From positions 30,871 through 38,354 of the forward strand of contig MGNS01000144.1 of NCBI GenBank assembly GCA_001795165.1: a stretch of 7,484 nucleotides of DNA, in the 5' to 3' direction. The first letter of the stretch is position 1. Every line of letters starts with the position of its first letter. The notes beneath the pieces are model-generated. The model had not been told where the DNA came from. It made no database searches and was given only the letters and a program-made list of their open reading frames with translations. Of the stretch, positions 1 to 6,519 are shown one piece after another. The position numbers and the translations under genes are program-made. The stretch comes from Chloroflexi bacterium RBG_16_57_11 (GTDB lineage Bacteria > Chloroflexota > Anaerolineae > Anaerolineales > UBA4823).

Positions 1-609
1 TTTACACAGGCGGTGGAGCTCGCGAGCCGTTACGGCTTCCTGCTGTGCCACGATGCCGCCTATATGCAGGTCGCCTTCGACGGCGAGCGTCCACCAAGCC
101 TGCTGCAGGCGCCGGGCTCGAAAGAGGTCGCAGTGGAGTTCAACACGCTCTCCAAATCGCATAACATGGCCGGATGGCGGACCGGCGTGATTTCCGGCAA
201 TCCACAGGCTGTGCGCACCCTGTTCACGCTAAAAACCAACACCGATAGCAGCCACTTCCTGCCAATCTTCGAAGCCTCTACCGCAGCCTTGACCGGGGAT
301 CAGACCTGGCTGGTGGAGCGCAATGAGATCTACCGCCAGCGCCGAGATGTCGTCGTGGATGGTCTGCGCAAGATGGGCTTGGATGTGCACTCACCACGCG
401 CCTCGATTTATATCTGGTCGCCAGTCCCTGCTGGCTGGGATTGCGCCTCGTTCGTGACCGCCGCCCTGGAGCAGGCCGGCGTCAGCCTGACCCCCGGCAC
501 GGTGTTTGGACCCGGCGGAGAGGGTTTTGTCCGTATTTCGATCACTACCCCGCTGGAGCGCGTCCAGCAGGCCATGGACCGCCTACGGGAGTGGCTGGCG
601 GTCGCTTGA
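1..609 (+). CDS. Class I/II PLP aminotransferase, LL-diaminopimelate aminotransferase-like (5' partial)
   Basis: The reading frame is open from base 1 (ttt aca cag gcg...), so the gene starts upstream of the window; the GTG at 13 is internal. About 202 C-terminal residues are visible out of roughly 390 usual for the family. Seen: a DAAY-x-x-VAFDG segment, where Asp and Tyr contact the PLP ring in fold-type I enzymes, then LSKSHNMAGWR with the Schiff-base lysine at codon 154-156, a KTNTDS segment, and a C-terminal GxVRISIT strand carrying the substrate-carboxylate arginine. The DxAYxxVAFDG...PPS and KTNxDS patterns resemble bacterial LL-diaminopimelate aminotransferases (DapL), which transfer an amino group between tetrahydrodipicolinate and glutamate in lysine and peptidoglycan synthesis. 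An alanine or aromatic aminotransferase is the main alternative, and its place ahead of aroC would suit the latter. The stop is 46 bases before aroC on the same strand, so the two are probably co-transcribed. Family is certain, substrate is not. Confidence 0.88.
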   Translation, partial: FTQAVELASRYGFLLCHDAAYMQVAFDGERPPSLLQAPGSKEVAVEFNTLSKSHNMAGWRTGVISGNPQAVRTLFTLKTNTDSSHFLPIFEASTAALTGDQTWLVERNEIYRQRRDVVVDGLRKMGLDVHSPRASIYIWSPVPAGWDCASFVTAALEQAGVSLTPGTVFGPGGEGFVRISITTPLERVQQAMDRLREWLAVA

Positions 610-643
610 TCGCACCTTCCTATCCCGCCTGACATTATTGAAC

Positions 644-649
644 GGAGAG
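644..649 (+). promoter_or_regulatory. Shine-Dalgarno site fixing the aroC start
   Basis: GGAGAG lies six bases before the ATG at 656. It decides the aroC start: the frame stays open upstream to an ATG at 506, but that stretch overlaps the aminotransferase gene and its translation has no chorismate synthase character, whereas the family N-terminus (RFLTSGESHG) begins at 656. Confidence 0.8.
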
Positions 650-655
650 ACACAG

Positions 656-1846
656 ATGCCCTTACGATTTCTGACATCGGGTGAATCCCATGGACCCGCC
701 CTGCTTGCCATTCTGGACGGCATGCCCGCCGGGTTGCCTGTGAACGCTCAGGCTATTAACACCGAGCTGGCTCGCCGACAACAAGGCTACGGAGCAGGGC
801 CACGGATGAAAATCGAGCAGGATGCCGTACAAATCCTCGGTGGGGTGATGGAAGGGCTCACCACCGGAGCTCCGTTGGCCTTCCAGATCGAGAACCGTGA
901 TCATGCCAAATGGAGGGGCAAGCCCATCGAAGCCTTCACCGTGCCACGCCCCGGGCACGCCGACCTGACTGGGGCGATTAAATACGGTTACCACGACCTT
1001 CGACCAGCCCTGGAACGCGCCTCCGCCCGAGAGACTGCCGCACGGGTAGCGGTGGGCGCGGTGTGCAAGCTCCTGCTGGCGATTTTTGGCATCCAGGTGG
1101 GAGGTTATGTGGTCGCAATCGGCGATGTCAGTGCGGTCCTGGGCGATCTGCCCTACCAACAGCGCTTTGTCCTGGCCGAGCAAAGCGACGTGCGCTGCCC
1201 AGACCTTGCCGCGGCGGAGTCCATGCGCCAGCGGATCCACCAGATCATCCAACAGCGCGATACCCTGGGCGGTGTGATCGAGATCGTCGTATTAGGTCTG
1301 CCGCCAGGACTTGGGTCGTACGTGCAGTGGGACCGGCGGCTGGAAGCACGGCTGGGCGCAGCCTTGCTCAGCGTCCAGGCAATCAAGGGAGTGGAAATTG
1401 GCGATGCTTTCGCCAATGCCCGCCTGCCAGGCACCCAGGCGCACGACCCGATTCGCCTGGCGCAAGAGGTGCTGGTACGCCTGACGCAGCGCGCCGGTGG
1501 GCTGGAAGGCGGCGTAACGATGGGCGAGCCGCTGGTCATGCGCGCAGCTATGAAGCCGATCGCCACTACGCTGTCACCCCAGCCCACGGTAGATCTGGCG
1601 GCCGGAAAGGAAACCCCCACCAGCTACGAGCGCTCCGATTTTTGTCCTGTGCCACGTGCTGTGCCGATCCTGGAAGCCATGGCGGCGTTCGTGCTGGCAG
1701 ATGCCCTTTTGGAGAAGCTAGGCGGCGATTCGATAGATGAAATGCGTCCCCGATACGATGCCTTAAGACATGCCCGGCTGTCGGACCTCCAAATGGATGG
1801 TGGCAAGCACTACTTTTGGCCGGATGAGCCGTTCTCACCAGTCTGA
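656..1846 (+). CDS. aroC: Chorismate synthase
   Basis: Converts 5-enolpyruvylshikimate-3-phosphate to chorismate, the last step of the shikimate pathway, in the cytosol using reduced FMN without net redox change. The 396-residue product is close to the family's usual 360-400. Seen: the N-terminal SGESHG signature (His12, a catalytic histidine in the family), RRQQGYG at 40-46, ENRDHAKW at 79-86, RPGHADLTG at 98-106 (His101, the second conserved histidine), the RASARETAAR block at 121-130, GGLEGGVTMGEP at 281-292, and the ERSDFCPVPRA block at 325-335. One oddity is Ala47 in the GYGxG motif, where an arginine that contacts ligand is usual. It follows the aminotransferase by 46 bases and precedes aroKB by 22, in an evident operon. 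The start is chosen by the GGAGAG site six bases upstream. Identity is secure. Confidence 0.97.
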   Translation: MPLRFLTSGESHGPALLAILDGMPAGLPVNAQAINTELARRQQGYGAGPRMKIEQDAVQILGGVMEGLTTGAPLAFQIENRDHAKWRGKPIEAFTVPRPGHADLTGAIKYGYHDLRPALERASARETAARVAVGAVCKLLLAIFGIQVGGYVVAIGDVSAVLGDLPYQQRFVLAEQSDVRCPDLAAAESMRQRIHQIIQQRDTLGGVIEIVVLGLPPGLGSYVQWDRRLEARLGAALLSVQAIKGVEIGDAFANARLPGTQAHDPIRLAQEVLVRLTQRAGGLEGGVTMGEPLVMRAAMKPIATTLSPQPTVDLAAGKETPTSYERSDFCPVPRAVPILEAMAAFVLADALLEKLGGDSIDEMRPRYDALRHARLSDLQMDGGKHYFWPDEPFSPV

Positions 1847-1868
1847 GATTAGGGGATAGAATCCAACC

Positions 1869-3437
1869 ATGCACCATAATTCGTTTATTTTTCTATACGG
1901 CCCCCCGGCTTCTGGGAAGAGCTCGCTTAGCCTGGGCCTGGCGAAAAGCCTGCAGCGGCCGTTCTACGATCTGGATGAAATGATCGAAGCGCGGGCAGGC
2001 GTTTCCATCCCGCAAATTTTTACCACCGAAGGCGAAGCCGGCTTCCGCCAGCGTGAGAGCGCGATGCTCACTGAGGTGTTGAATTGCGACTCCGGGGTGG
2101 TCGCCCTGGGAGGAGGGGCGTTGTTACGCCCAGAGAATCGCCTCCTGATCGATGGGGCCGGGCCGGTGCTTTGTCTGTCCGCTCCGTTTGATAGAATAAT
2201 TGACCGTCTGCAAACAGCCCAAGGCCAGCGCCCGCTGCTGGATGGCGACACCCAAACCCGGTTGCTTGACTTGCTCGAGCAACGTGCGGCGCATTACGCC
2301 TCGTTTCCCCTTCAACTGGACACGGGCGATCACTCTCCTGAGGAGGCCATCTGGCAGGCGCAGATGCGGTTGGGTTTGTTTCATGTTTCTAGTATGGGGG
2401 TAGGCTACGATGTGCGTGTAGCCAAGGATAGTCTGGATACGGTTGGCACTGCTTTACAGGCCTGCGAGTTCAAAGGCCCGCTAGGGCTGGTCAGCGACGA
2501 AAACGTCGCCGGATTATATGCCGACCGGGTCATGGAGGCGCTGCGCCAGACGGGCTACAACACATATCTGGCTTCTATCCCCGCCGGGGAGCAATACAAG
2601 ACCCTGGCAACGGTGGCGCGTTTGTGGGAAGCCTTCCTGGCGGGCGGACTGGAGCGCGGCAGCACCGTCATTGCTTTGGGTGGTGGGGTGGTGGGAGACC
2701 TGGCGGGTTTTGCCGCCTCGGTCTACTTGCGCGGCGTGCCATGGGTGGCTGCGCCAACATCGTTGCTGGCGATGGTGGACGCCAGCCTGGGCGGCAAGAC
2801 CGGAGCGGATCTACCGCAAGGCAAGAACCTGATCGGTGCCTTCCACCCACCGTCCCTGGTGCTGGCTGACCCGCAGGTGTTGGCCTCTTTGCCTGTAATC
2901 GAGCTGCGCAACGGCCTGGCGGAGGTGGTCAAGCACGGGGTGCTGGCTGACCCGGTTCTGTTTGAGCTTTGCAGTCGTGGTTGGGAGACCGTCCAGGAAA
3001 ACCTGGATGAAATTGTGCGCCGGGCGATGGCGGTTAAAATTCGGGTCATCCAGGAGGATCCTTACGAACGCGGGTCTCGCGCCTCGCTGAACCTGGGTCA
3101 TACCCTGGGGCATGCGATCGAGACAGCCTCCGACTATCGAATTAAGCATGGCGAAGCGGTAGCCATCGGCATGGTCTTCGCCGCCCGCCTTTCAGAGCGA
3201 CTTGGCCTGGCTTCCCCAGGCCTGGTCGAAGCCATTGCCGCTACGCTGCGTAGCCTGGATTTGCCCACCGACCTGCCTCCAGGTTTGGACCATCATCGGT
3301 TATTGAGCGGCTTGCGGGTGGATAAAAAACGCTCGGCCGGCAAGGTGCGCTGGGTGTTGCCTGGACGTATAGGAGAGGTGCGTTGGGGTATCGAGGTCGA
3401 TGAGCAGCTCGTTCAGGAGTTGACCATCCAACCCTAG
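1869..3437 (+). CDS. aroKB: Bifunctional shikimate kinase / 3-dehydroquinate synthase
   Basis: A fusion of two shikimate-pathway enzymes in 522 residues. Residues 1-165 are shikimate kinase (shikimate + ATP to shikimate-3-phosphate): Walker A GPPASGKSS at 11-19, shikimate-binding YDLDEMIE at 33-40, FRQRE at 59-63, the GGGA loop at 81-84, and the lid arginine in RPLL at 121-124. Residues from about 178 on are 3-dehydroquinate synthase (DAHP to 3-dehydroquinate, using NAD and a divalent metal): the GGGVVGDLAGFAA NAD-binding block at 271-283, SLGGKTG with Lys310, GKNLIGAFHPP at 319-328, and metal ligands inferred from the family as Glu352, His411 (in NLGHTLGHAIE) and His427 (in KHGEA). Both sites look intact. 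The linker at about 165-178 is short. The same domain order is known in the Thermotoga maritima AroKB protein. The start at 1869 has an AGGGGA site about 12 bases upstream, rather distant, but the product begins right at the first kinase strand. Followed after 43 bases by aroQ. Confidence 0.96.
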   Translation: MHHNSFIFLYGPPASGKSSLSLGLAKSLQRPFYDLDEMIEARAGVSIPQIFTTEGEAGFRQRESAMLTEVLNCDSGVVALGGGALLRPENRLLIDGAGPVLCLSAPFDRIIDRLQTAQGQRPLLDGDTQTRLLDLLEQRAAHYASFPLQLDTGDHSPEEAIWQAQMRLGLFHVSSMGVGYDVRVAKDSLDTVGTALQACEFKGPLGLVSDENVAGLYADRVMEALRQTGYNTYLASIPAGEQYKTLATVARLWEAFLAGGLERGSTVIALGGGVVGDLAGFAASVYLRGVPWVAAPTSLLAMVDASLGGKTGADLPQGKNLIGAFHPPSLVLADPQVLASLPVIELRNGLAEVVKHGVLADPVLFELCSRGWETVQENLDEIVRRAMAVKIRVIQEDPYERGSRASLNLGHTLGHAIETASDYRIKHGEAVAIGMVFAARLSERLGLASPGLVEAIAATLRSLDLPTDLPPGLDHHRLLSGLRVDKKRSAGKVRWVLPGRIGEVRWGIEVDEQLVQELTIQP

Positions 3438-3441
3438 ACTG

Positions 3442-3457
3442 ACGATTTTAAAACCGT
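3442..3457. promoter_or_regulatory. Imperfect 16-base palindrome ahead of aroQ
   Basis: ACGATTTTAAAACCGT is self-complementary at seven of eight pairs (one A/C mismatch) and centred on TTTTAAAA. It sits in the 43-base gap between aroKB and aroQ, ten bases before the aroQ Shine-Dalgarno. With no loop it would act as a DNA site rather than an RNA hairpin. It could be an operator or just an AT-rich coincidence. Confidence 0.25.
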
Positions 3458-3480
3458 AAAGAATATGGAGATGTAACCAG

Positions 3481-3918
3481 ATGAAATCAATTCTTGTCCT
3501 ACATGGCCCAAACCTCAACCTGTTGGGCGAGCGCGAGCCAGAAGTTTACGGACGCATGACGCTGGCTGAGATCGACCAACGCCTTTCCAAGCTGGGTGAA
3601 CAGATGAACCTGGAAGTGCGCTCGTTTCAATCCAATAGCGAGGGTGCGCTGATCGATGCATTGCACCAGGCGCGCCTCTGGGCGCAGGGGGTGATTTTTA
3701 ACCCCGGGGGTTATACGCACACTTCGGTGGCTCTGCGGGATGCCGTAGCCGGAATTGGGTTGCCAGTGGTTGAGGTGCATCTGTCCAATGTGCATGCTCG
3801 CGAGGAATTTCGCCGCATTTCGATGATCGCGCCGGTATGCGCCGGAAGCATTGTGGGTTTCGGCTGGCACTCATACCTCCTGGCTTTGCACGCCCTGTCG
3901 GACATTCTTTTCGGATAG
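3481..3918 (+). CDS. aroQ: 3-dehydroquinate dehydratase, type II
   Basis: Dehydrates 3-dehydroquinate to 3-dehydroshikimate by the anti-elimination (type II) mechanism; family members are small dodecameric cytosolic enzymes of about 140-150 residues, and this one has 145. Seen: GPNLNLLGERE at 9-19 with the active-site Arg18, the catalytic Tyr23 in PEVYG on the mobile lid loop, FQSNSEG at 49-55, the FNPGGYTHTSVALRDA block at 73-88, EVHLSN at 98-103 with catalytic His100, and REEFRR at 107-112 with the substrate-closing arginine. No expected residue is missing. A GGAG site at 3467-3470 lies ten bases before the ATG. It is the last gene of the aro operon and uses the product of the AroB half of the preceding gene; its stop is 17 bases from the stop of the convergent acidic-protein gene. 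Confidence 0.96.
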   Translation: MKSILVLHGPNLNLLGEREPEVYGRMTLAEIDQRLSKLGEQMNLEVRSFQSNSEGALIDALHQARLWAQGVIFNPGGYTHTSVALRDAVAGIGLPVVEVHLSNVHAREEFRRISMIAPVCAGSIVGFGWHSYLLALHALSDILFG

Positions 3919-3937
3919 AGCGATATTAGTATAGCTC
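3918..3937. terminator. Possible weak hairpin between convergent gene ends
   Basis: Arms GAGC (3918-3921) and GCTC (3934-3937) enclose a G/A mismatch, then an ATA/TAT stem and a TTAG loop. The element touches both the aroQ stop and the stop of the minus-strand acidic-protein gene. No T-run follows on either strand, so it lacks the second half of an intrinsic terminator. A bidirectional transcript end here is plausible from position only. Confidence 0.25.
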
Positions 3938-4322
3938 ACTCCTCGTCGAAGCTTATGAAGAAAAGCAGCGCCGCGGCCCCTTCCGTGTGATCTTGCATGT
4001 TCTCGAGCTGGCCCACCAGTGCTTCCTCGTCCTCCCCCGTGTAGCAAAATAACTCACCTTTCTCATTTACATAGCCGATCTCGATCTCCTCGTCGCCTTC
4101 GTCGGCAACCGCGACGACCGTGCCGTCGTCTTCCACCCATCCGATCAACTCATCTTCATCATCAAAGACATCCCCATCATCGAAGTTGATCCAACCCAGG
4201 CAGAATTCCTCTTCTCCCTCCACTTCATACACATTCCCCTGATCGTCGATCCTTCCGATCAAGTTCTGCGGGATGATCTCGATGCGGGTGCCGTCGCCGC
4301 CCATATAAATCTTTACGTCCAT
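3936..4322 (-). CDS. Highly acidic short-repeat protein, function unknown
   Basis: I do not recognise a named family. The 128-residue product has 39 Asp/Glu against only 4 Lys/Arg, so it should be strongly negative. It is built of four, perhaps five, repeats of 18-23 residues with the pattern [IL]-G-[RWY]-[IV]-x-x-x-x-G-x-[VL]: LIGRIDDQGNVY (21-32), LGWINFDDGDVF (42-53), IGWVEDDGTVV (60-70), IGYVNEKGELF (82-92), and a degenerate VGQLEN (103-108). Each unit reads as a beta-hairpin followed by an acidic loop, so a small all-beta repeat fold is likely. The C-terminus (GAAALLFFISF, 115-125) is hydrophobic but short for a membrane segment; there is no signal peptide, so the protein is probably cytosolic. 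The start is well supported by AAGGAGG at 4329-4335, six bases away. It lies 29 bases downstream of the oxidoreductase gene on the same strand and is probably the last gene of that operon. The coding call is firm; the role is open. Confidence 0.88.
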   Translation of the reverse strand: MDVKIYMGGDGTRIEIIPQNLIGRIDDQGNVYEVEGEEEFCLGWINFDDGDVFDDEDELIGWVEDDGTVVAVADEGDEEIEIGYVNEKGELFCYTGEDEEALVGQLENMQDHTEGAAALLFFISFDEE

Positions 4323-4328
4323 GGCGTG

Positions 4329-4335
4329 CCTCCTT
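4329..4335 (-). promoter_or_regulatory. Strong Shine-Dalgarno of the acidic-protein gene
   Basis: On the minus strand this reads AAGGAGG, six bases before the ATG, close to the ideal anti-16S match and the strongest ribosome-binding site in the window. It implies high translation of the small acidic protein compared with the weak site of the gene upstream. Confidence 0.8.
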
Positions 4336-4351
4336 ATCCGTTCATCGCCTA

Positions 4352-5719
4352 TCAGAGCTGGCCAGTGGTCCCCCAGGCGTCCAACATCCTCCGGTATCCG
4401 GGGTCGTCGTAACGTTCTAATGAAAACATGGCTGCGTATGGGGGCAGATATCCGCCCATGACGTGCTCGGCCAGCAGCTCTCCGGCTCCACAGGCTGCCA
4501 TCAAGCCATAGCCGGATAGCGCACCGATCATAAAGGCCCCTTCGACTGGAAACCTGCCTATCAGTGGGCGGTTCTCGGGCGTCTTGGTGTAATAACCGCC
4601 ATCGAGGCGCGGCTTCCCCGCTTTTTGCAGATAAGTACGCATACCCGGTAGCATGCGAGTAAGCCCACGCATCACCACCTCCGGATACAGCGGATCCTCG
4701 GCGATCGGCCAGACCGGCTCAACCTGCCGGGTATGATATTCCCACAGCGCCAGGACGATTGGGCTGTCTGCACCGCCATCCGGGCGGGTGTGGATGCCTG
4801 CTGGTAGCTCCTCCTGTAGAATCTGCGCCTCAGGCTCTTCCCGAAGGTATTCCTGCTCCTCAGCGCTCCAATCCAGCTGCTGTGGATCAGACCAGATGAC
4901 CAGGGGAGCGTTGCGGTCCAGGATACCTTGGGTATCTCGCATCGCCAGCTTTTGATGCAGCTCGTTGAACACCGGCAGCTCGACCCCCAGCATCTGACCG
5001 ACGGTTTTCAGATGAGGTCCGGCGGCGTTGACGAACACCGATGCCTGGATCTGCTTTCCACCCGCCAGATGAACGCCTGTGAAGCGGCCTTTCGACTGGT
5101 CGATTCGAATCACTTTAGCGGAGACAATCCTGACCCCATGGGCTTTAGCCCGCTCCAGTAAGAGCATGCCGAGTTGTTGGGCACTGAACCAGCCCGCCCG
5201 CCGTACGTGCAGCGCGGCCACAACCTTCTCGGTCAGGTATGGGAAATGCCGTAGGATTACCGCCGGGTCGAGCAGCAGATCAGCGCCTTCCGGCTGGTCC
5301 TGGAATTCTTCCGGGTGTGCAGGCCGGTAGGCAGGGTCGCCAGGCTTGCCGGAGTGCACGCGCAGCGGGCCGGCGCCTAGCGCCGAGATTTGCTCGCCGG
5401 ATTTCCGCATTTCAGCCGCTCGGTTTGGGCTGGCGGTGCAATAAAGATAGCCTCGCCGGTTCATGCGGAAGGTGTTTCCAGTCTGTCGTGCCAGCGCCTC
5501 CATCCGGTCGATGCTACGGTTCATTAATGCCACCATGGCGTCCCCCGGACCAGGCCACCAGTTGCGATAGCACTCCGTGGAATGATCGCTGGTCAGGCTT
5601 AGCGGCGCGCCCTCGTCCACCAGGAGGATGTTCTGCACCCCCTTTTCAACCGCCAGCGAATAGGCTGCACTCACACCGGCGATCCCTGCGCCGCAAATCA
5701 CCACTTCTGCCTTAATCAT
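4352..5719 (-). CDS. FAD-dependent oxidoreductase, DAO superfamily (sarcosine oxidase/amino-acid dehydrogenase-like)
   Basis: A 455-residue flavoprotein of the D-amino-acid oxidase fold, which typically oxidises a secondary or primary amine such as sarcosine, dimethylglycine, glycine or a D-amino acid. Seen: the N-terminal Rossmann motif GAGIAG at 10-15, the ribose-binding acidic end of beta-2 (LLVDEG, Glu36) at 32-37, FVNAAGPH at 229-236 typical of the second FAD strand, GGYYTKTPENRPLIG at 374-388, and the C-terminal FAD-contacting GALSGYGLMAACGAGELLA at 399-417. Residues 273-345 form an acidic, charged insertion in the substrate domain, followed by recovery of the family core. His46 in TSDHSTECYRNWW lies where some relatives attach FAD covalently. 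There is no signal peptide. The start follows alaX by 18 bases with a weak GAGAG site five bases away, and translation may be coupled to alaX. The substrate cannot be read from the sequence; the family call is firm. Confidence 0.9.
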   Translation of the reverse strand: MIKAEVVICGAGIAGVSAAYSLAVEKGVQNILLVDEGAPLSLTSDHSTECYRNWWPGPGDAMVALMNRSIDRMEALARQTGNTFRMNRRGYLYCTASPNRAAEMRKSGEQISALGAGPLRVHSGKPGDPAYRPAHPEEFQDQPEGADLLLDPAVILRHFPYLTEKVVAALHVRRAGWFSAQQLGMLLLERAKAHGVRIVSAKVIRIDQSKGRFTGVHLAGGKQIQASVFVNAAGPHLKTVGQMLGVELPVFNELHQKLAMRDTQGILDRNAPLVIWSDPQQLDWSAEEQEYLREEPEAQILQEELPAGIHTRPDGGADSPIVLALWEYHTRQVEPVWPIAEDPLYPEVVMRGLTRMLPGMRTYLQKAGKPRLDGGYYTKTPENRPLIGRFPVEGAFMIGALSGYGLMAACGAGELLAEHVMGGYLPPYAAMFSLERYDDPGYRRMLDAWGTTGQL

Positions 5720-5737
5720 CGATTCTCTCGGAGCGTT

Positions 5738-6457
5738 TCATTCGATGGCAATATAAATCCGCTTGTTGATCTTGCCCTTACTTTTGTAATCCACCACGCG
5801 GATGCTGCCCACTTCGGCGGTGTTGTGAACATGCGTGCCGCCATCCGCCTGCAAATCCAGCCCCACGATCTCAACCACCCTTACCTGCTGGATGCCTTCG
5901 GGGAGCAGGCTAATCTTTGTGCGGATCAGGTCAGGGATGGCAAAGGCTTCTTCACGCGGCAGGATCGCCACGCGCACCTCACGCGCCGCGGCCACCTCCC
6001 GGTTGACCGCCTGCTGGATCTGATCCACCAGCTCGTGCTGCATCCTCTCGAATTCAAAATCCATCCGCCCATCCAGCGGCTCCATATCCCCACCGGTGAC
6101 CGAAGCGCCATAATCTCGGAACACCACCCCGCAAAGCACATGCAAGGCGGTGTGGGTGCGCATCAGCTGATGACGACGTTCCCAGTCGATCTGACCTTGC
6201 ACAACTGCGCCGAGAGGGGGCAGTGGGTCTTCACCTTCGACATAGTGGAATACGAAATCGCCCATTTTCTTAGCCCGTTTTATTGCATAGATAACCCCGT
6301 TCACAGTCAAACTCCCACTGTCAGCCGGCTGGCCGCCGCCCCCAGGATAAAATGCACTACGATCCAGAGCGATGCCACGGCCCTGCTCATCCAGCGCCTC
6401 AACTTTGGCCTCGAACCTTTGAAGATAACTATCCGTCTGGTACAACAATTCTGTCAT
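5738..6457 (-). CDS. alaX: Alanyl-tRNA editing protein, AlaX family (AlaRS editing-domain homologue)
   Basis: A free-standing trans-editing enzyme that hydrolyses mischarged Ser-tRNA-Ala (or Gly-tRNA-Ala) in the cytosol. The 239 residues match the medium-length AlaX-M type, which carries the glycine-rich motif as well as the SAD domain. Seen: AFYPGGGGQPADSG at 35-48, equivalent to the AlaRS editing-domain Gly-rich motif; the first zinc pair RTHTALH with His102 and His106; and DLQADGGTHVHNTAEVG at 201-217 with His209. The fourth metal ligand, normally Cys in the CGGTH motif, is Asp205 here (codon at 5843-5845). The start has GAGG at 6465-6468, seven bases before the ATG. It is the first gene of a likely three-gene minus-strand operon (alaX, oxidoreductase, acidic protein) and is divergent from the DinB-TPR gene. 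Family assignment is strong; whether the substituted site binds zinc normally is unknown. Confidence 0.93.
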   Translation of the reverse strand: MTELLYQTDSYLQRFEAKVEALDEQGRGIALDRSAFYPGGGGQPADSGSLTVNGVIYAIKRAKKMGDFVFHYVEGEDPLPPLGAVVQGQIDWERRHQLMRTHTALHVLCGVVFRDYGASVTGGDMEPLDGRMDFEFERMQHELVDQIQQAVNREVAAAREVRVAILPREEAFAIPDLIRTKISLLPEGIQQVRVVEIVGLDLQADGGTHVHNTAEVGSIRVVDYKSKGKINKRIYIAIE

Positions 6458-6476
6458 GGGCTTTCCTCAAATCGTT

Positions 6477-6504
6477 ATCATAAGATTGGACTATTTCCTA
6501 TCAG
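6477..6504 (-). promoter_or_regulatory. Candidate alaX promoter
   Basis: On the minus strand CTGATA (6499-6504) and TATGAT (6477-6482) are separated by 16 bases, matching four and five of six positions of the sigma-70 consensus boxes. The predicted start near 6470 would leave a leader of about 13 bases, just enough for the GAGG site. Promoter consensus for this organism is unknown, so this is only a candidate. Confidence 0.25.
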
Positions 6505-6519
6505 CCTATCTACGCCATA

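Noticed and set aside
606..638. Possible promoter (TTGATC ... CATTAT) between the aminotransferase and aroC
   Set aside because: The spacer is 21 bases, too long for a sigma-70 promoter, and the 46-base gap fits simple co-transcription.
506..655. An upstream in-frame extension of aroC starting at ATG 506
   Set aside because: It lies wholly over the end of the aminotransferase gene and the gap after it, its translation shows no family character, and a good ribosome-binding site marks the ATG at 656.
662..1252. Long minus-strand open frame opposite aroC
   Set aside because: It is opposite a strongly conserved gene, has no recognisable motifs, and is the kind of open antisense frame expected in GC-rich coding DNA.
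3471..3476. ATG-TAA start-stop pair just before aroQ
   Set aside because: The GGAG directly abuts this ATG with no spacing, so initiation there is unlikely; the same GGAG serves the aroQ ATG at 3481.
3699..3713. TAACCCC-G-GGGGTTA palindrome inside aroQ
   Set aside because: It encodes the conserved FNPGGY active-site motif and the one-base loop cannot form a hairpin, so coding constraint plus codon choice explains it.
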